Of a stretch of DNA of 64,000 nt, positions 1-7,024 are shown piece by piece. How positions within the stretch are numbered: position 1 is the stretch's first letter; each line of letters begins with the position of its first letter. The DNA comes from Bog-950 sp044225825 (lineage in GTDB: Bacteria > Bacteroidota > Bacteroidia > Chitinophagales > LD1): positions 186,001-250,000 of the forward strand of contig JBGAIB010000001.1 of NCBI GenBank assembly GCA_044225825.1, read 5' to 3'. The notes beneath the pieces were generated by a model. The model saw only the letters and a program-made list of their open reading frames with translations, was not told the origin of the DNA and did not search any database. A program made the translations under genes and the position numbers.

Positions 1-1
1 C

Positions 2-1612
2 AGTACTGCCTTCGAACCATTGCACGTTTATTTCTTCCCGGGTGACTACGACGTTACCTTAATAGCCTGGGATAGTTCGGGTTGTGTTGACACTATTACG
101 TATATTGATTTGATACGCGTTCGCGGGCCTATAGGTAACTTTACACTTGTGCCTGACAGCGGATGTGTTCCACTGACTGTAACTATAAGTGGTTCAGTAC
201 AAAGCACAGTAAACATCGTAGCTGATTTAGGCGATGGTGTTTCTTTCCAGGATACGATTAACTTAACCCACACCTATAACAATGTAGGTAATTACTACCC
301 GGTTTATACGCTAACAGATAGTGTAGGCTGCGTGGTAGCTTATCCGGTTGATACCGTTGTAGTAGGATTGATCCCTTATCCTAATCTGCCTCCGGATACC
401 ACGGTATGTAAGGGTAACTATATACAATTTAATGTGCCGGTAGGGGACCATTTTCAATGGACCTCGAATATGAGCCAGACTTATTTAACCTGCGATACCT
501 GCCGCGACCCGATAAGCATGGCACCAGATACGATGATTTACTACGTGACTGCCACCACCAATCTGGGATGCCAGGCTAAGGATACCATACTGGTGAATGT
601 AGATGCGTTACCACAAATCTTCCCCGGTATTTCGTACCGTATTTGTCCTAATGATACGCTGCAATTATCAGCCGGACCAAATGTTACAGCTGCCGTTTGG
701 ACACCTAACCAGTTTATTAACGACACCAACCTGGTAAATCCAAAGGTATGGCCTCCGGATACAACCATCTATCGTGTAACAGGGTCCAATGCTACCGGTT
801 GTAGTATATCACGTATAGTGCGGGTTTATACCATCAGCAAAGTTGATGCGGATATTCTTGAAGACACCGTACTGGTTTGCGAGGGTACCAGCATACCATT
901 GCATGCGGCTCTTTACGAAGGAAGCAATAATGATACATCCTTCAACTGGGTACCAGGTTTATACCTGAATGATAATTCCATTCAAAATCCGACCTTGATA
1001 GCTCCACCGGGAGTTTATGACTACTCGGTGATTGTGAGCAGTTCAACCTGCATACCTGATACTGATGTAGTGCATGTAACCATTGGCGCAACCCCGGATC
1101 TGGAAGCAGGCGACGACCAGACGGTTGCCGTTGGCACTACTATTCAGTTGTATGCTGCTTCACCGGGTAATATCAATTATCAATGGAGCCCAACTGCAGA
1201 TTCGCTGAGTTGCGTAACCTGCCGCCGTCCATTTATTACCGCCAATCAAACTCAAACGGTATATGTAACTGCGATCAACGAGTTTGGATGCAAAGCGCTG
1301 GACTCGGTTCAAATACGGGTTGTAGGTTGCGATCCTAACTGGATTTTTGTTCCGAACACCTTTACACCGAACGAAGACGGATTAAATGATAAACTGTTTG
1401 TGCGCGGTATAGGATTACGTAAACTGGAATACTTCCGTGTTTATGACCGCTGGGGCCACCTGGTTTATGATTCGAAAGATGTGAACGATGGTTGGGATGG
1501 CAAAGTAAATGGCAAGGCTGCCGAAGTTGCCACCTATGTTTACCTGGTTAAAGGCGAATGCACCAGCGGTAATACCGTTGAAAAACAAGGCAACGTAACA
1601 CTGATAAGATAG
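2..1612 (+). CDS. T9SS type B (gliding-associated C-terminal) surface protein, 5' truncated
   Basis: The reading frame is open from base 2, so the gene begins upstream of the window; the TTG at 20 is just an internal Leu codon. The visible 536 residues hold PKD/Ig-like beta-sandwich repeats (a PKD-like GDYDVTL stretch near the start, further units after it) with two TCxTCRxP motifs that are common in the domain preceding a CHU_C tail. The last ~90 residues (FVPNTFTPNEDGLND, then RWGHLVYDS and a W-D-G motif) are the gliding motility-associated C-terminal domain, which sends proteins through the type IX system for surface attachment or release. Likely a long cell-surface adhesin or gliding-related protein. 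A strong terminator follows. The family assignment of the tail is firm; the role of the whole protein is not. Confidence 0.9.
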   Translation, partial: STAFEPLHVYFFPGDYDVTLIAWDSSGCVDTITYIDLIRVRGPIGNFTLVPDSGCVPLTVTISGSVQSTVNIVADLGDGVSFQDTINLTHTYNNVGNYYPVYTLTDSVGCVVAYPVDTVVVGLIPYPNLPPDTTVCKGNYIQFNVPVGDHFQWTSNMSQTYLTCDTCRDPISMAPDTMIYYVTATTNLGCQAKDTILVNVDALPQIFPGISYRICPNDTLQLSAGPNVTAAVWTPNQFINDTNLVNPKVWPPDTTIYRVTGSNATGCSISRIVRVYTISKVDADILEDTVLVCEGTSIPLHAALYEGSNNDTSFNWVPGLYLNDNSIQNPTLIAPPGVYDYSVIVSSSTCIPDTDVVHVTIGATPDLEAGDDQTVAVGTTIQLYAASPGNINYQWSPTADSLSCVTCRRPFITANQTQTVYVTAINEFGCKALDSVQIRVVGCDPNWIFVPNTFTPNEDGLNDKLFVRGIGLRKLEYFRVYDRWGHLVYDSKDVNDGWDGKVNGKAAEVATYVYLVKGECTSGNTVEKQGNVTLIR

Positions 1613-1626
1613 CGAACAACTACCGA

Positions 1627-1664
1627 TATATTAAAAGCAGGCCTTAGCCTGCTTTTTTAATATA
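1627..1664. terminator. Bidirectional rho-independent terminator
   Basis: An AGCAGGC / GCCTGCT stem with a CTTA loop (1636-1653) is extended by A/T pairs on both sides and followed by T-runs on either strand. It sits between the 3' ends of two convergent genes and probably serves both. Confidence 0.8.
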
Positions 1665-1678
1665 TCCTGGTGCCAAGG

Positions 1679-2596
1679 TTATAACATTTTGGTGCGCTTC
1701 ATCAGAAAAGGCAGGAGCACCTGGCGGAAATCGTTATTTATATCGGCTTCTACAAAATCTATTTGATACTGTCCGCAACGCAGTTTTAGTTCCTGCTCAA
1801 AGCGTTTCATCTGTTGCACATAGAACTCTTTTACCTGATTGCTGTGCAGTTTCACCTTCTCACCAGTTTCCATATCAATAAACTGATAAGGGCGGTTTTC
1901 GAATTCAAATTCCAGTTCCTTGCTTTTATCTACCACATGAAACAGCACCACTTCGTGTTTGTTATATTTCAAGTGTTGCAGGGCGGCAAACAGGCGGTCG
2001 GCACTATTGTGGTCCATGTTATCAAACATATCGCTGAAAATGATAATCATACTGCGCTTGTGCACCGTATCAGCAATTTCGTGCAGGCTCCGTGCGGCAT
2101 CGGTAGTTACATTTAAAGGGGATTGTTGCAGCAGGTTTTCCAGATGAGCATACAACATCTGGTGGTGTTTGGTACTGCTTTTTGCGCCTGTATTCACCAG
2201 CACTTTATCTGTAAAAATACTGAGACCGGCAGCGTCGCGCTGGCGCTTCAGCAGGTTGATAAGGGCTGCTGCTGAAAGAATAGAGAAACGGAGTTTGTTG
2301 GTTTTCACCCCGGCATCGCGCGGGAAATACATACTGCTACTGGCGTCAATCACTATCTGGCAACGCAGGTTGGTTTCTTCTTCGTAGCGCTTTACAAACA
2401 TTTTGCCGGTGCGGGCATACACCTTCCAATCCAGATGGCGCGTGCTTTCGCCGGGGTTGTATAAGCGGTGTTCGGCAAACTCTACCGAAAAACCATGGAA
2501 AGGTGATTTATGCAAACCAATAATAAACCCTTCCACCACTTGTTTTGCAAGCAGTTCAAGGTTCTCTATTTCGGGAAAATGTTGTTGTTCTAACAT
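1679..2596 (-). CDS. DUF58 family protein (vWA-like)
   Basis: 305 residues. The N-terminal half has the DUF58 signature (a G-E-S-T-R-H-L-D-W-K-V-Y-A-R-T-G stretch around residues 50-65, then V-K-R-Y-E-E-E), and residues ~84-95 have a MIDAS-like D-A-S-S-S motif followed by a Rossmann-type vWA fold. DUF58 proteins usually sit beside a MoxR AAA+ ATPase and vWA membrane proteins and are thought to act in chaperone or metal-insertion-like assemblies. No moxR or other vWA gene is seen here, so this copy stands alone within the window. No signal peptide or membrane segment is visible, so it is probably cytoplasmic. The start at 2596 fits the family; the domain call is firm and the biological role unknown. 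Confidence 0.85.
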   Translation of the reverse strand: MLEQQHFPEIENLELLAKQVVEGFIIGLHKSPFHGFSVEFAEHRLYNPGESTRHLDWKVYARTGKMFVKRYEEETNLRCQIVIDASSSMYFPRDAGVKTNKLRFSILSAAALINLLKRQRDAAGLSIFTDKVLVNTGAKSSTKHHQMLYAHLENLLQQSPLNVTTDAARSLHEIADTVHKRSMIIIFSDMFDNMDHNSADRLFAALQHLKYNKHEVVLFHVVDKSKELEFEFENRPYQFIDMETGEKVKLHSNQVKEFYVQQMKRFEQELKLRCGQYQIDFVEADINNDFRQVLLPFLMKRTKML

Positions 2597-2640
2597 CGGC
2601 TTAAGGAACGCTAAGTAACCAATATTGGTATTACTGATTT

Positions 2641-2678
2641 GCTAAAAATAAAAAAGGGCCACCAATTAGGCAGCCCTT
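2641..2678 (-). terminator. Terminator of the thioredoxin gene
   Basis: Read on the minus strand, AAGGGC and GCCCTT arms (2673-2678 and 2654-2659) enclose a 13-nt loop and are followed by a T-rich run. It lies about 25 bases downstream of the thioredoxin stop codon. Confidence 0.7.
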
Positions 2679-2701
2679 GAAAATTTATTTGCAGAAAGCA
2701 A

Positions 2702-3022
2702 TTACGAAAGGTGCTTGCTGAGCATAGCGACCAGATTAGCTTTAGGCACTGCACCTACCTGCTTATCAACTACCTGACCATTTTTGATGAACAGGATAGT
2801 AGGGATGTTACGGATGCCGTATTTCATAGCCACTTCAGGGTTATTGTCAACGTCAACCTTACCTACAATTGCCTTGCCTTCGTACTCTTTAGAAATTTCT
2901 TCGATGATTGGGCCGATTGCTTTGCAAGGACCACACCACTCTGCCCAAAAGTCTACAATTGCCACTTTGTTGCTATCCAGTACGGTAGTCTGGAAATTGC
3001 TATCGGTTAATTGAACTGCCAT
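2702..3022 (-). CDS. trxA: Thioredoxin
   Basis: 106 residues, the standard size of thioredoxin 1. The active-site W-C-G-P-C is at residues 29-33, after the usual V-D-F-W-A-E strand. The cis-Pro loop (residues N-I-P-T-I) and the following L-F-I-K-N-G-Q are also in place. It is a cytoplasmic dithiol-disulfide reductant for ribonucleotide reductase, peroxiredoxins and methionine sulfoxide reductases. There is no signal peptide. It has its own terminator and a possible TAnnTTTG promoter element, so it is probably monocistronic. The gene symbol follows family convention; genomes of this phylum often carry several thioredoxins. Confidence 0.95.
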   Translation of the reverse strand: MAVQLTDSNFQTTVLDSNKVAIVDFWAEWCGPCKAIGPIIEEISKEYEGKAIVGKVDVDNNPEVAMKYGIRNIPTILFIKNGQVVDKQVGAVPKANLVAMLSKHLS

Positions 3023-3071
3023 AGTTTGTTATGTTTTAGAATTTTAAAATCGCTTACCAAAAACAGGAAAA

Positions 3072-3079
3072 CAAAAGTA
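3072..3079 (-). promoter_or_regulatory. Possible -7 element upstream of trxA
   Basis: The minus strand reads TACTTTTG, a full match to the Bacteroidota -7 consensus TAnnTTTG, about 50 bases before the thioredoxin start. No clear -33 TTTG lies at the usual distance, so this rests on the one element. Confidence 0.35.
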
Positions 3080-3089
3080 ACCCACTTCA

Positions 3090-3620
3090 TCAATTTCCGT
3101 GCCCCCCTGTTTTTTTATTATCAACAGCCTTTTTAGCCAATTCCCGCTCAATGCAAGCGGTAATTTTGTCGTTATCGGGGTATCGGAAGGGGTTAAAAAA
3201 GGTCACTATTTCTCCATTCCTGCCGATAATGTATTTATGAAAATTCCACCACGGATACACCTTTAAGCCTAAAAATGCCGTTTTGTCTGCTAAAAACCGG
3301 TAAAAGGGCTGTGCATTTTTTCCACGCACATGGCCTTTGGCCATCAACTTAAACGTAACGCCATAATTAACCTTACAAAACAGTTCAATCTTATCTCCCT
3401 CCTTAGGTTCCTGATTAAAGTCGTTACTGGGAAAGGCCAGAATCTCAAAGCCATGCGGCTTGTAACGTTTGTAGATTGATTCCAGCACCTCTAATTGCGG
3501 CGTTTGCCCGCATTTGCTGGCAATGTTCACCACCAACAAAACCTTGCCTTTATAAGCATCCCAACTTAGTGGCTTACCACTCAGTTCTTTGACATCAATA
3601 TCATAGATACGCTCCGCCAT
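3090..3620 (-). CDS. Glutathione-peroxidase-family thiol peroxidase
   Basis: 176 residues, in the usual size range. The peroxidatic Cys is at residue 37 (N-I-A-S-K-C-G-Q-T), and the W-N-F-x-K-Y motif gives Trp125 and Asn126. The motif that normally reads F-P-C-N-Q-F-G-x-Q-E-P is here F-P-S-N-D-F-N-Q-E-P: the catalytic-tetrad Gln is replaced by Asp67 and the resolving-type Cys in this loop is Ser. Family members in bacteria mostly reduce peroxides using thioredoxin, and trxA is the next gene downstream on the same strand, separated by 67 bases. No signal peptide. The fold assignment is firm; whether the Asp variant is a normal peroxidase is open. Confidence 0.88.
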   Translation of the reverse strand: MAERIYDIDVKELSGKPLSWDAYKGKVLLVVNIASKCGQTPQLEVLESIYKRYKPHGFEILAFPSNDFNQEPKEGDKIELFCKVNYGVTFKLMAKGHVRGKNAQPFYRFLADKTAFLGLKVYPWWNFHKYIIGRNGEIVTFFNPFRYPDNDKITACIERELAKKAVDNKKTGGHGN

Positions 3621-3677
3621 AGATAGAGGATAGACGGATGAGCATTACTTTTATTGAACAGCAGGGAATCCGCAAAC

Positions 3678-5747
3678 CTATTCGCAGGTTTTCTTGATAG
3701 CCTTTTGAGCAGCTACATAGCCCATATCGGCCGCTTTGGAAAGATCCAGACAGCCTTCCATTAGCTCGTTGTTGCCGATTTTTGCCAAGCCGCGGTAGTA
3801 GTAAGCCGAAGGATCGGTTTCTTCAAAAATCAGAAAGCGGGTAAAATCGTCAATTGCCGAAGCAAAATCACGGCTCATTAATTTAACCTGACCGCGGGCC
3901 TTATAAGCAAAATGATAGGTGCGATTGAGGTTAATGACCTTATCGTAATTATAAGTTGCAGCTTCGTATTGTTTCCAATCCGTTAATATTTCGGCCTGGG
4001 CCATTAAGGCTAATACGTACTCGGGGTTCAATTCCAGCGCCTTTTCGTATTCTTTGTATGCCTCACTCTTACGCTTCATCTTCTGGTAGAGGCTACCCAT
4101 GTTGTAATAAAGCTTAGGCTGCGTGCTATCGATGGTAGCACAGATTTTATATTCTTTAAGCGCCAAACCCTGTGAGCCGAACAGATCATCCATTTCGGCC
4201 ATAGCAAACCATGCGTTAAAGTGGCGAGGGTAAAGTTCAACGGCCTTTTTCAAGTATTGCTCCGCATTCCGGAAATTCTTCTCCCCCATTGCCTTTTGGG
4301 CACGGCGATAGAAAAATTCGGCTTTAATGTGCCTCACACTATCAGCCGCCGCAATGGCCATGTCGCCTACACTTGGCGCGGTTTTCTTTACTACGGGCTT
4401 AACAACCGTATCTACCCTGGCCACTTCGGTAGCCGGTGTATCCAGCACGGCGGTATCAACCGCAAGTACCACCGGTAAAGGCCTAACACCAACTGAATCA
4501 ACCCGTTTTACGGTATCAACCGCCAAATTACTAAGTAAAGCGCTGTCCTTCTTCTGTACATTGCTGTCCACCGCCAATACCTCCGGCTTTTTAGCGGTAG
4601 TATCTTTAGGTGCAGCTTTTTGCACCTTTATACTTTTGATGATTACCGAATCGTGTGTATTAGGTATTTGAATCTTCATAGTAACGTTACTATCAACCGG
4701 TAGTTGTATCGGTTTCTGTAACCGTGCTATCGTGGCTGAATCGATGATAGGATTTTCAGCCCTTGCTGTATCCCACTTACCTTTGCGTTTCTGATTAACA
4801 TCGGTAGCGGGATTGGCTGTTTTGGTTTTAGCACTGCTGATGGTAGGACCCAGATCGTAGATAATAACCGTGTCCATAGGGTAGTATTCCTTAAACTTGT
4901 TTTTGCGCTTCTCATTGCGCTTCACTTCGATCTTCTTGTTATCATCCTTGGCTACATCGTCTTTAATGGCAAGCGCTTCCATTTCCTTTGCTTCTGCGCT
5001 AACTGTATCAACCGGGTTCAGCTGTGCTACGGCCGCTGTATCCAATACAGCCACTACGCTATCCTGTTGGGCTTTTGCCACACTTTCAGGTGTAAGGATC
5101 TTGTTCAGAATAATCCTTTCATTCTTCAACTGCACCATTTCCTGGGTAAGGCTATCCTGAATATGTTCAAGATAAGGCATCAGTAACACCTTGTCGCGGG
5201 CGCGCTTCATTTTCTGCAGCAAAGCCTGGATATTTTTTTCATCTACCGGTTTATCGTTATCCGGCAGGTTCAGCGTATCAATGCTGGCCTGAATGCCCTG
5301 GAGCATAGCCTCGTTCATCTCCAGCATCACATCCACCATAGAAAGGCGGTTAGTTGCTTCTTCGGTAGTTAAGGCAGGAAGTATGACAGGTTCTTCCGAT
5401 TTTTTTGCTTCCTCGCCATACAAGAGTTTGATAGCAGCACTATCCAGTTCCGGCGTTTTGTGCACTACCACTGTTTCGGGGGTGTATTTATAGCCCTTGG
5501 GATAAACAGGTATTTTGATGCGTTGACCGGGAACAAGATCCTGATTAACGTTGCGTAACTTATTGAGCTTGACGATAATTTGTGGATTAACCTGCAGTTT
5601 GGCTGCTACAGCCGTAACCTTAATCTGCTTCTTGATGTCGTACGTGCCTATTTTGTACGGAACGCTGTCCAAGCCAAATTCCTGTGCCTTTAGGCCAAGG
5701 CCCAACAACAACATAAAAAACAACCACAGTACCCGTACGTTACGCAT
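3678..5747 (-). CDS. Secreted LysM and TPR repeat protein
   Basis: 689 residues. An N-terminal signal peptide (hydrophobic to about residue 21, ending in L-K-A-Q) is followed by a LysM-like domain (~33-80, with the P-G-Q-R-I-K-I-P end typical of LysM). A long charged, Lys/Asp/Thr/Val-rich linker of low complexity (~90-465) leads to at least five tetratricopeptide repeats (~470-680) with the usual A-x-x-x-Y/L-x-K-A-L-E-L-N-P pattern. Peptidoglycan-anchored LysM plus TPR proteins in this phylum are periplasmic scaffolds; partners are not shown by the sequence. The long linker would let the TPR domain reach well away from the wall. Isolated gene with no operon partner nearby. Confidence 0.8.
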   Translation of the reverse strand: MRNVRVLWLFFMLLLGLGLKAQEFGLDSVPYKIGTYDIKKQIKVTAVAAKLQVNPQIIVKLNKLRNVNQDLVPGQRIKIPVYPKGYKYTPETVVVHKTPELDSAAIKLLYGEEAKKSEEPVILPALTTEEATNRLSMVDVMLEMNEAMLQGIQASIDTLNLPDNDKPVDEKNIQALLQKMKRARDKVLLMPYLEHIQDSLTQEMVQLKNERIILNKILTPESVAKAQQDSVVAVLDTAAVAQLNPVDTVSAEAKEMEALAIKDDVAKDDNKKIEVKRNEKRKNKFKEYYPMDTVIIYDLGPTISSAKTKTANPATDVNQKRKGKWDTARAENPIIDSATIARLQKPIQLPVDSNVTMKIQIPNTHDSVIIKSIKVQKAAPKDTTAKKPEVLAVDSNVQKKDSALLSNLAVDTVKRVDSVGVRPLPVVLAVDTAVLDTPATEVARVDTVVKPVVKKTAPSVGDMAIAAADSVRHIKAEFFYRRAQKAMGEKNFRNAEQYLKKAVELYPRHFNAWFAMAEMDDLFGSQGLALKEYKICATIDSTQPKLYYNMGSLYQKMKRKSEAYKEYEKALELNPEYVLALMAQAEILTDWKQYEAATYNYDKVINLNRTYHFAYKARGQVKLMSRDFASAIDDFTRFLIFEETDPSAYYYRGLAKIGNNELMEGCLDLSKAADMGYVAAQKAIKKTCE

Positions 5748-5899
5748 TGCAATAACGAATGTATTTTTAAACAGGGATTCCTAAACCGCTACTATTCCAC
5801 AATAATGCCCGGCACTGTCCTAAAGGGACATGCCGCCCATGTATGGCGTTTACGCAATACAACGGGTAGAGTTACTTAGGAGGCAAGCGATAATGCCAA

Positions 5900-6217
5900 C
5901 TAGAGACGGCTTTCGGTTTTAAGGCCATCAGCACTACTCTTTAAATTTGCTTCGGTTTGATTGTTCAAACGCTCCCATTCGGCCGAGCAGATTTCAAGTT
6001 TAGCCTGCAGTGCAACATTTTTCTTCTGAAGATCTGCTACCTTCAGATCGTATTTAAATTTCAACGACGGGCTGATACGGCCATCGTTTTCCCGGAACTG
6101 TTTGATGCAGGTAAGGTTGCGCTTAATTTTATCCTCGCATTCCAGCTGCAGTTTTTTGAGATCATTGAGCGTTTCAGCGGCCGTAACGGGCGCACCAGCA
6201 GTTAATAAGCTATCCAT
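5900..6217 (-). CDS. Small coiled-coil protein of unknown function
   Basis: 105 residues from the ATG at 6217, chosen because the longer frame (start 6361) has an atypical N-terminus and overlaps the end of the next gene. The protein is Leu/Lys/Glu-rich with heptad-like spacing (L-N-D-L-K-K-L-Q-L-E-C-E-D-K-I and K-V-A-D-L-Q-K-K-N-V-A-L), which predicts coiled coil over most of its length. No signal peptide. It follows the DciA-like gene on the same strand with a 140-base gap. Function not recognised. Confidence 0.6.
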   Translation of the reverse strand: MDSLLTAGAPVTAAETLNDLKKLQLECEDKIKRNLTCIKQFRENDGRISPSLKFKYDLKVADLQKKNVALQAKLEICSAEWERLNNQTEANLKSSADGLKTESRL

Positions 6218-6357
6218 GGCAATTAGTTTAAGTGAAAAAATAAGTGATTGAATAATAGTAATTATGCCTGCCAAGGAGGTATGGCAGGAAGGAAAACGCG
6301 GTGAGGCAGTAGCAGTGCAGAAGGTATTTTTGTGCGGATACTTTGGTAGTGCGGTAA

Positions 6358-6648
6358 TCAATAAACAATTACCTCTTTTACCACTTCAGCACTAAACTCC
6401 TTGTTCAGTATATCGCGTATTTTTTCCTTACCGTAGGTAAGCTCCTGTTTTAGGGGTGCATTATCAATTTTCACATACAACTTGCCCCCTTTTAAGGAAA
6501 GATTGGAGGTATAGCGGGCAATGGGCTTGCCCATAATGCGTTCCCAACCTTGTTTGATACGCATTTCATCCATGCGTGGCTTCAGGCGCAACTCCTTCAC
6601 CATCTTATCGATAGCTTCTCCTAAAGTAACACTGTTTGTATAACGCAT
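6358..6648 (-). CDS. DUF721 (DciA-like) protein
   Basis: 96 residues, matching the short DUF721 proteins of Bacteroidota. The family pattern is present: an N-terminal helix with L-G-E-A-I-D-K-M, then W-x-x-I-M-G-K-P-I-A-R-Y-T, a strand with G-K-L-Y-V-K-I-D-N-A-P-L-K-Q-E-L and a C-terminal K-E-V-I-V-Y. DUF721 in other bacteria includes DciA, which loads the replicative helicase DnaB when DnaC is absent; these very short versions keep the KH-like core. A role in replication initiation is inferred from family membership only. Confidence 0.75.
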   Translation of the reverse strand: MRYTNSVTLGEAIDKMVKELRLKPRMDEMRIKQGWERIMGKPIARYTSNLSLKGGKLYVKIDNAPLKQELTYGKEKIRDILNKEFSAEVVKEVIVY

Positions 6649-6761
6649 AGCCTATGCGAATATACCCCGTTTTAATTAGCCATAGTCCCTATTAACACAG
6701 GGGTATTAAAACAGGAAATTTGAAGTTAATAACTAAATGACAATACAACAACGCACATCGC

Positions 6762-6962
6762 TTATTTAGCGGTGCACTTATAACCTTGTTGCTGATAGGC
6801 GTCGATGGTCATTTTAAGGCCGTCGGCTTTATCCGGAAAATCCTTTGGGCAATATTCGCGCACATCGGAATTACCAAAGTCGCATTCGTAGCACTTGCTG
6901 CACGATGAGAGCTGAATGGATATGGCAGCAGCAGCCAGGATAAGGAAACCTATTTTTTTCAT
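6762..6962 (-). CDS. Small cysteine-rich lipoprotein
   Basis: 66 residues. Signal peptide with lipobox L-S-S-C (Cys21), then a C-x-x-C (Cys24, Cys27) and two further Cys, giving five Cys in all, so at least one disulfide is likely after export. Probably anchored in the outer or inner membrane facing the periplasm. Divergent from the gene at 7025. No family recognised; small lipoproteins like this are common in the phylum. Confidence 0.7.
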   Translation of the reverse strand: MKKIGFLILAAAAISIQLSSCSKCYECDFGNSDVREYCPKDFPDKADGLKMTIDAYQQQGYKCTAK

Positions 6963-7024
6963 GAACCGGTTCTTTTAAGCAAAACAAATTTGAAAGAAAG
7001 AATTGTATTTCCAAAATTTGCCCC

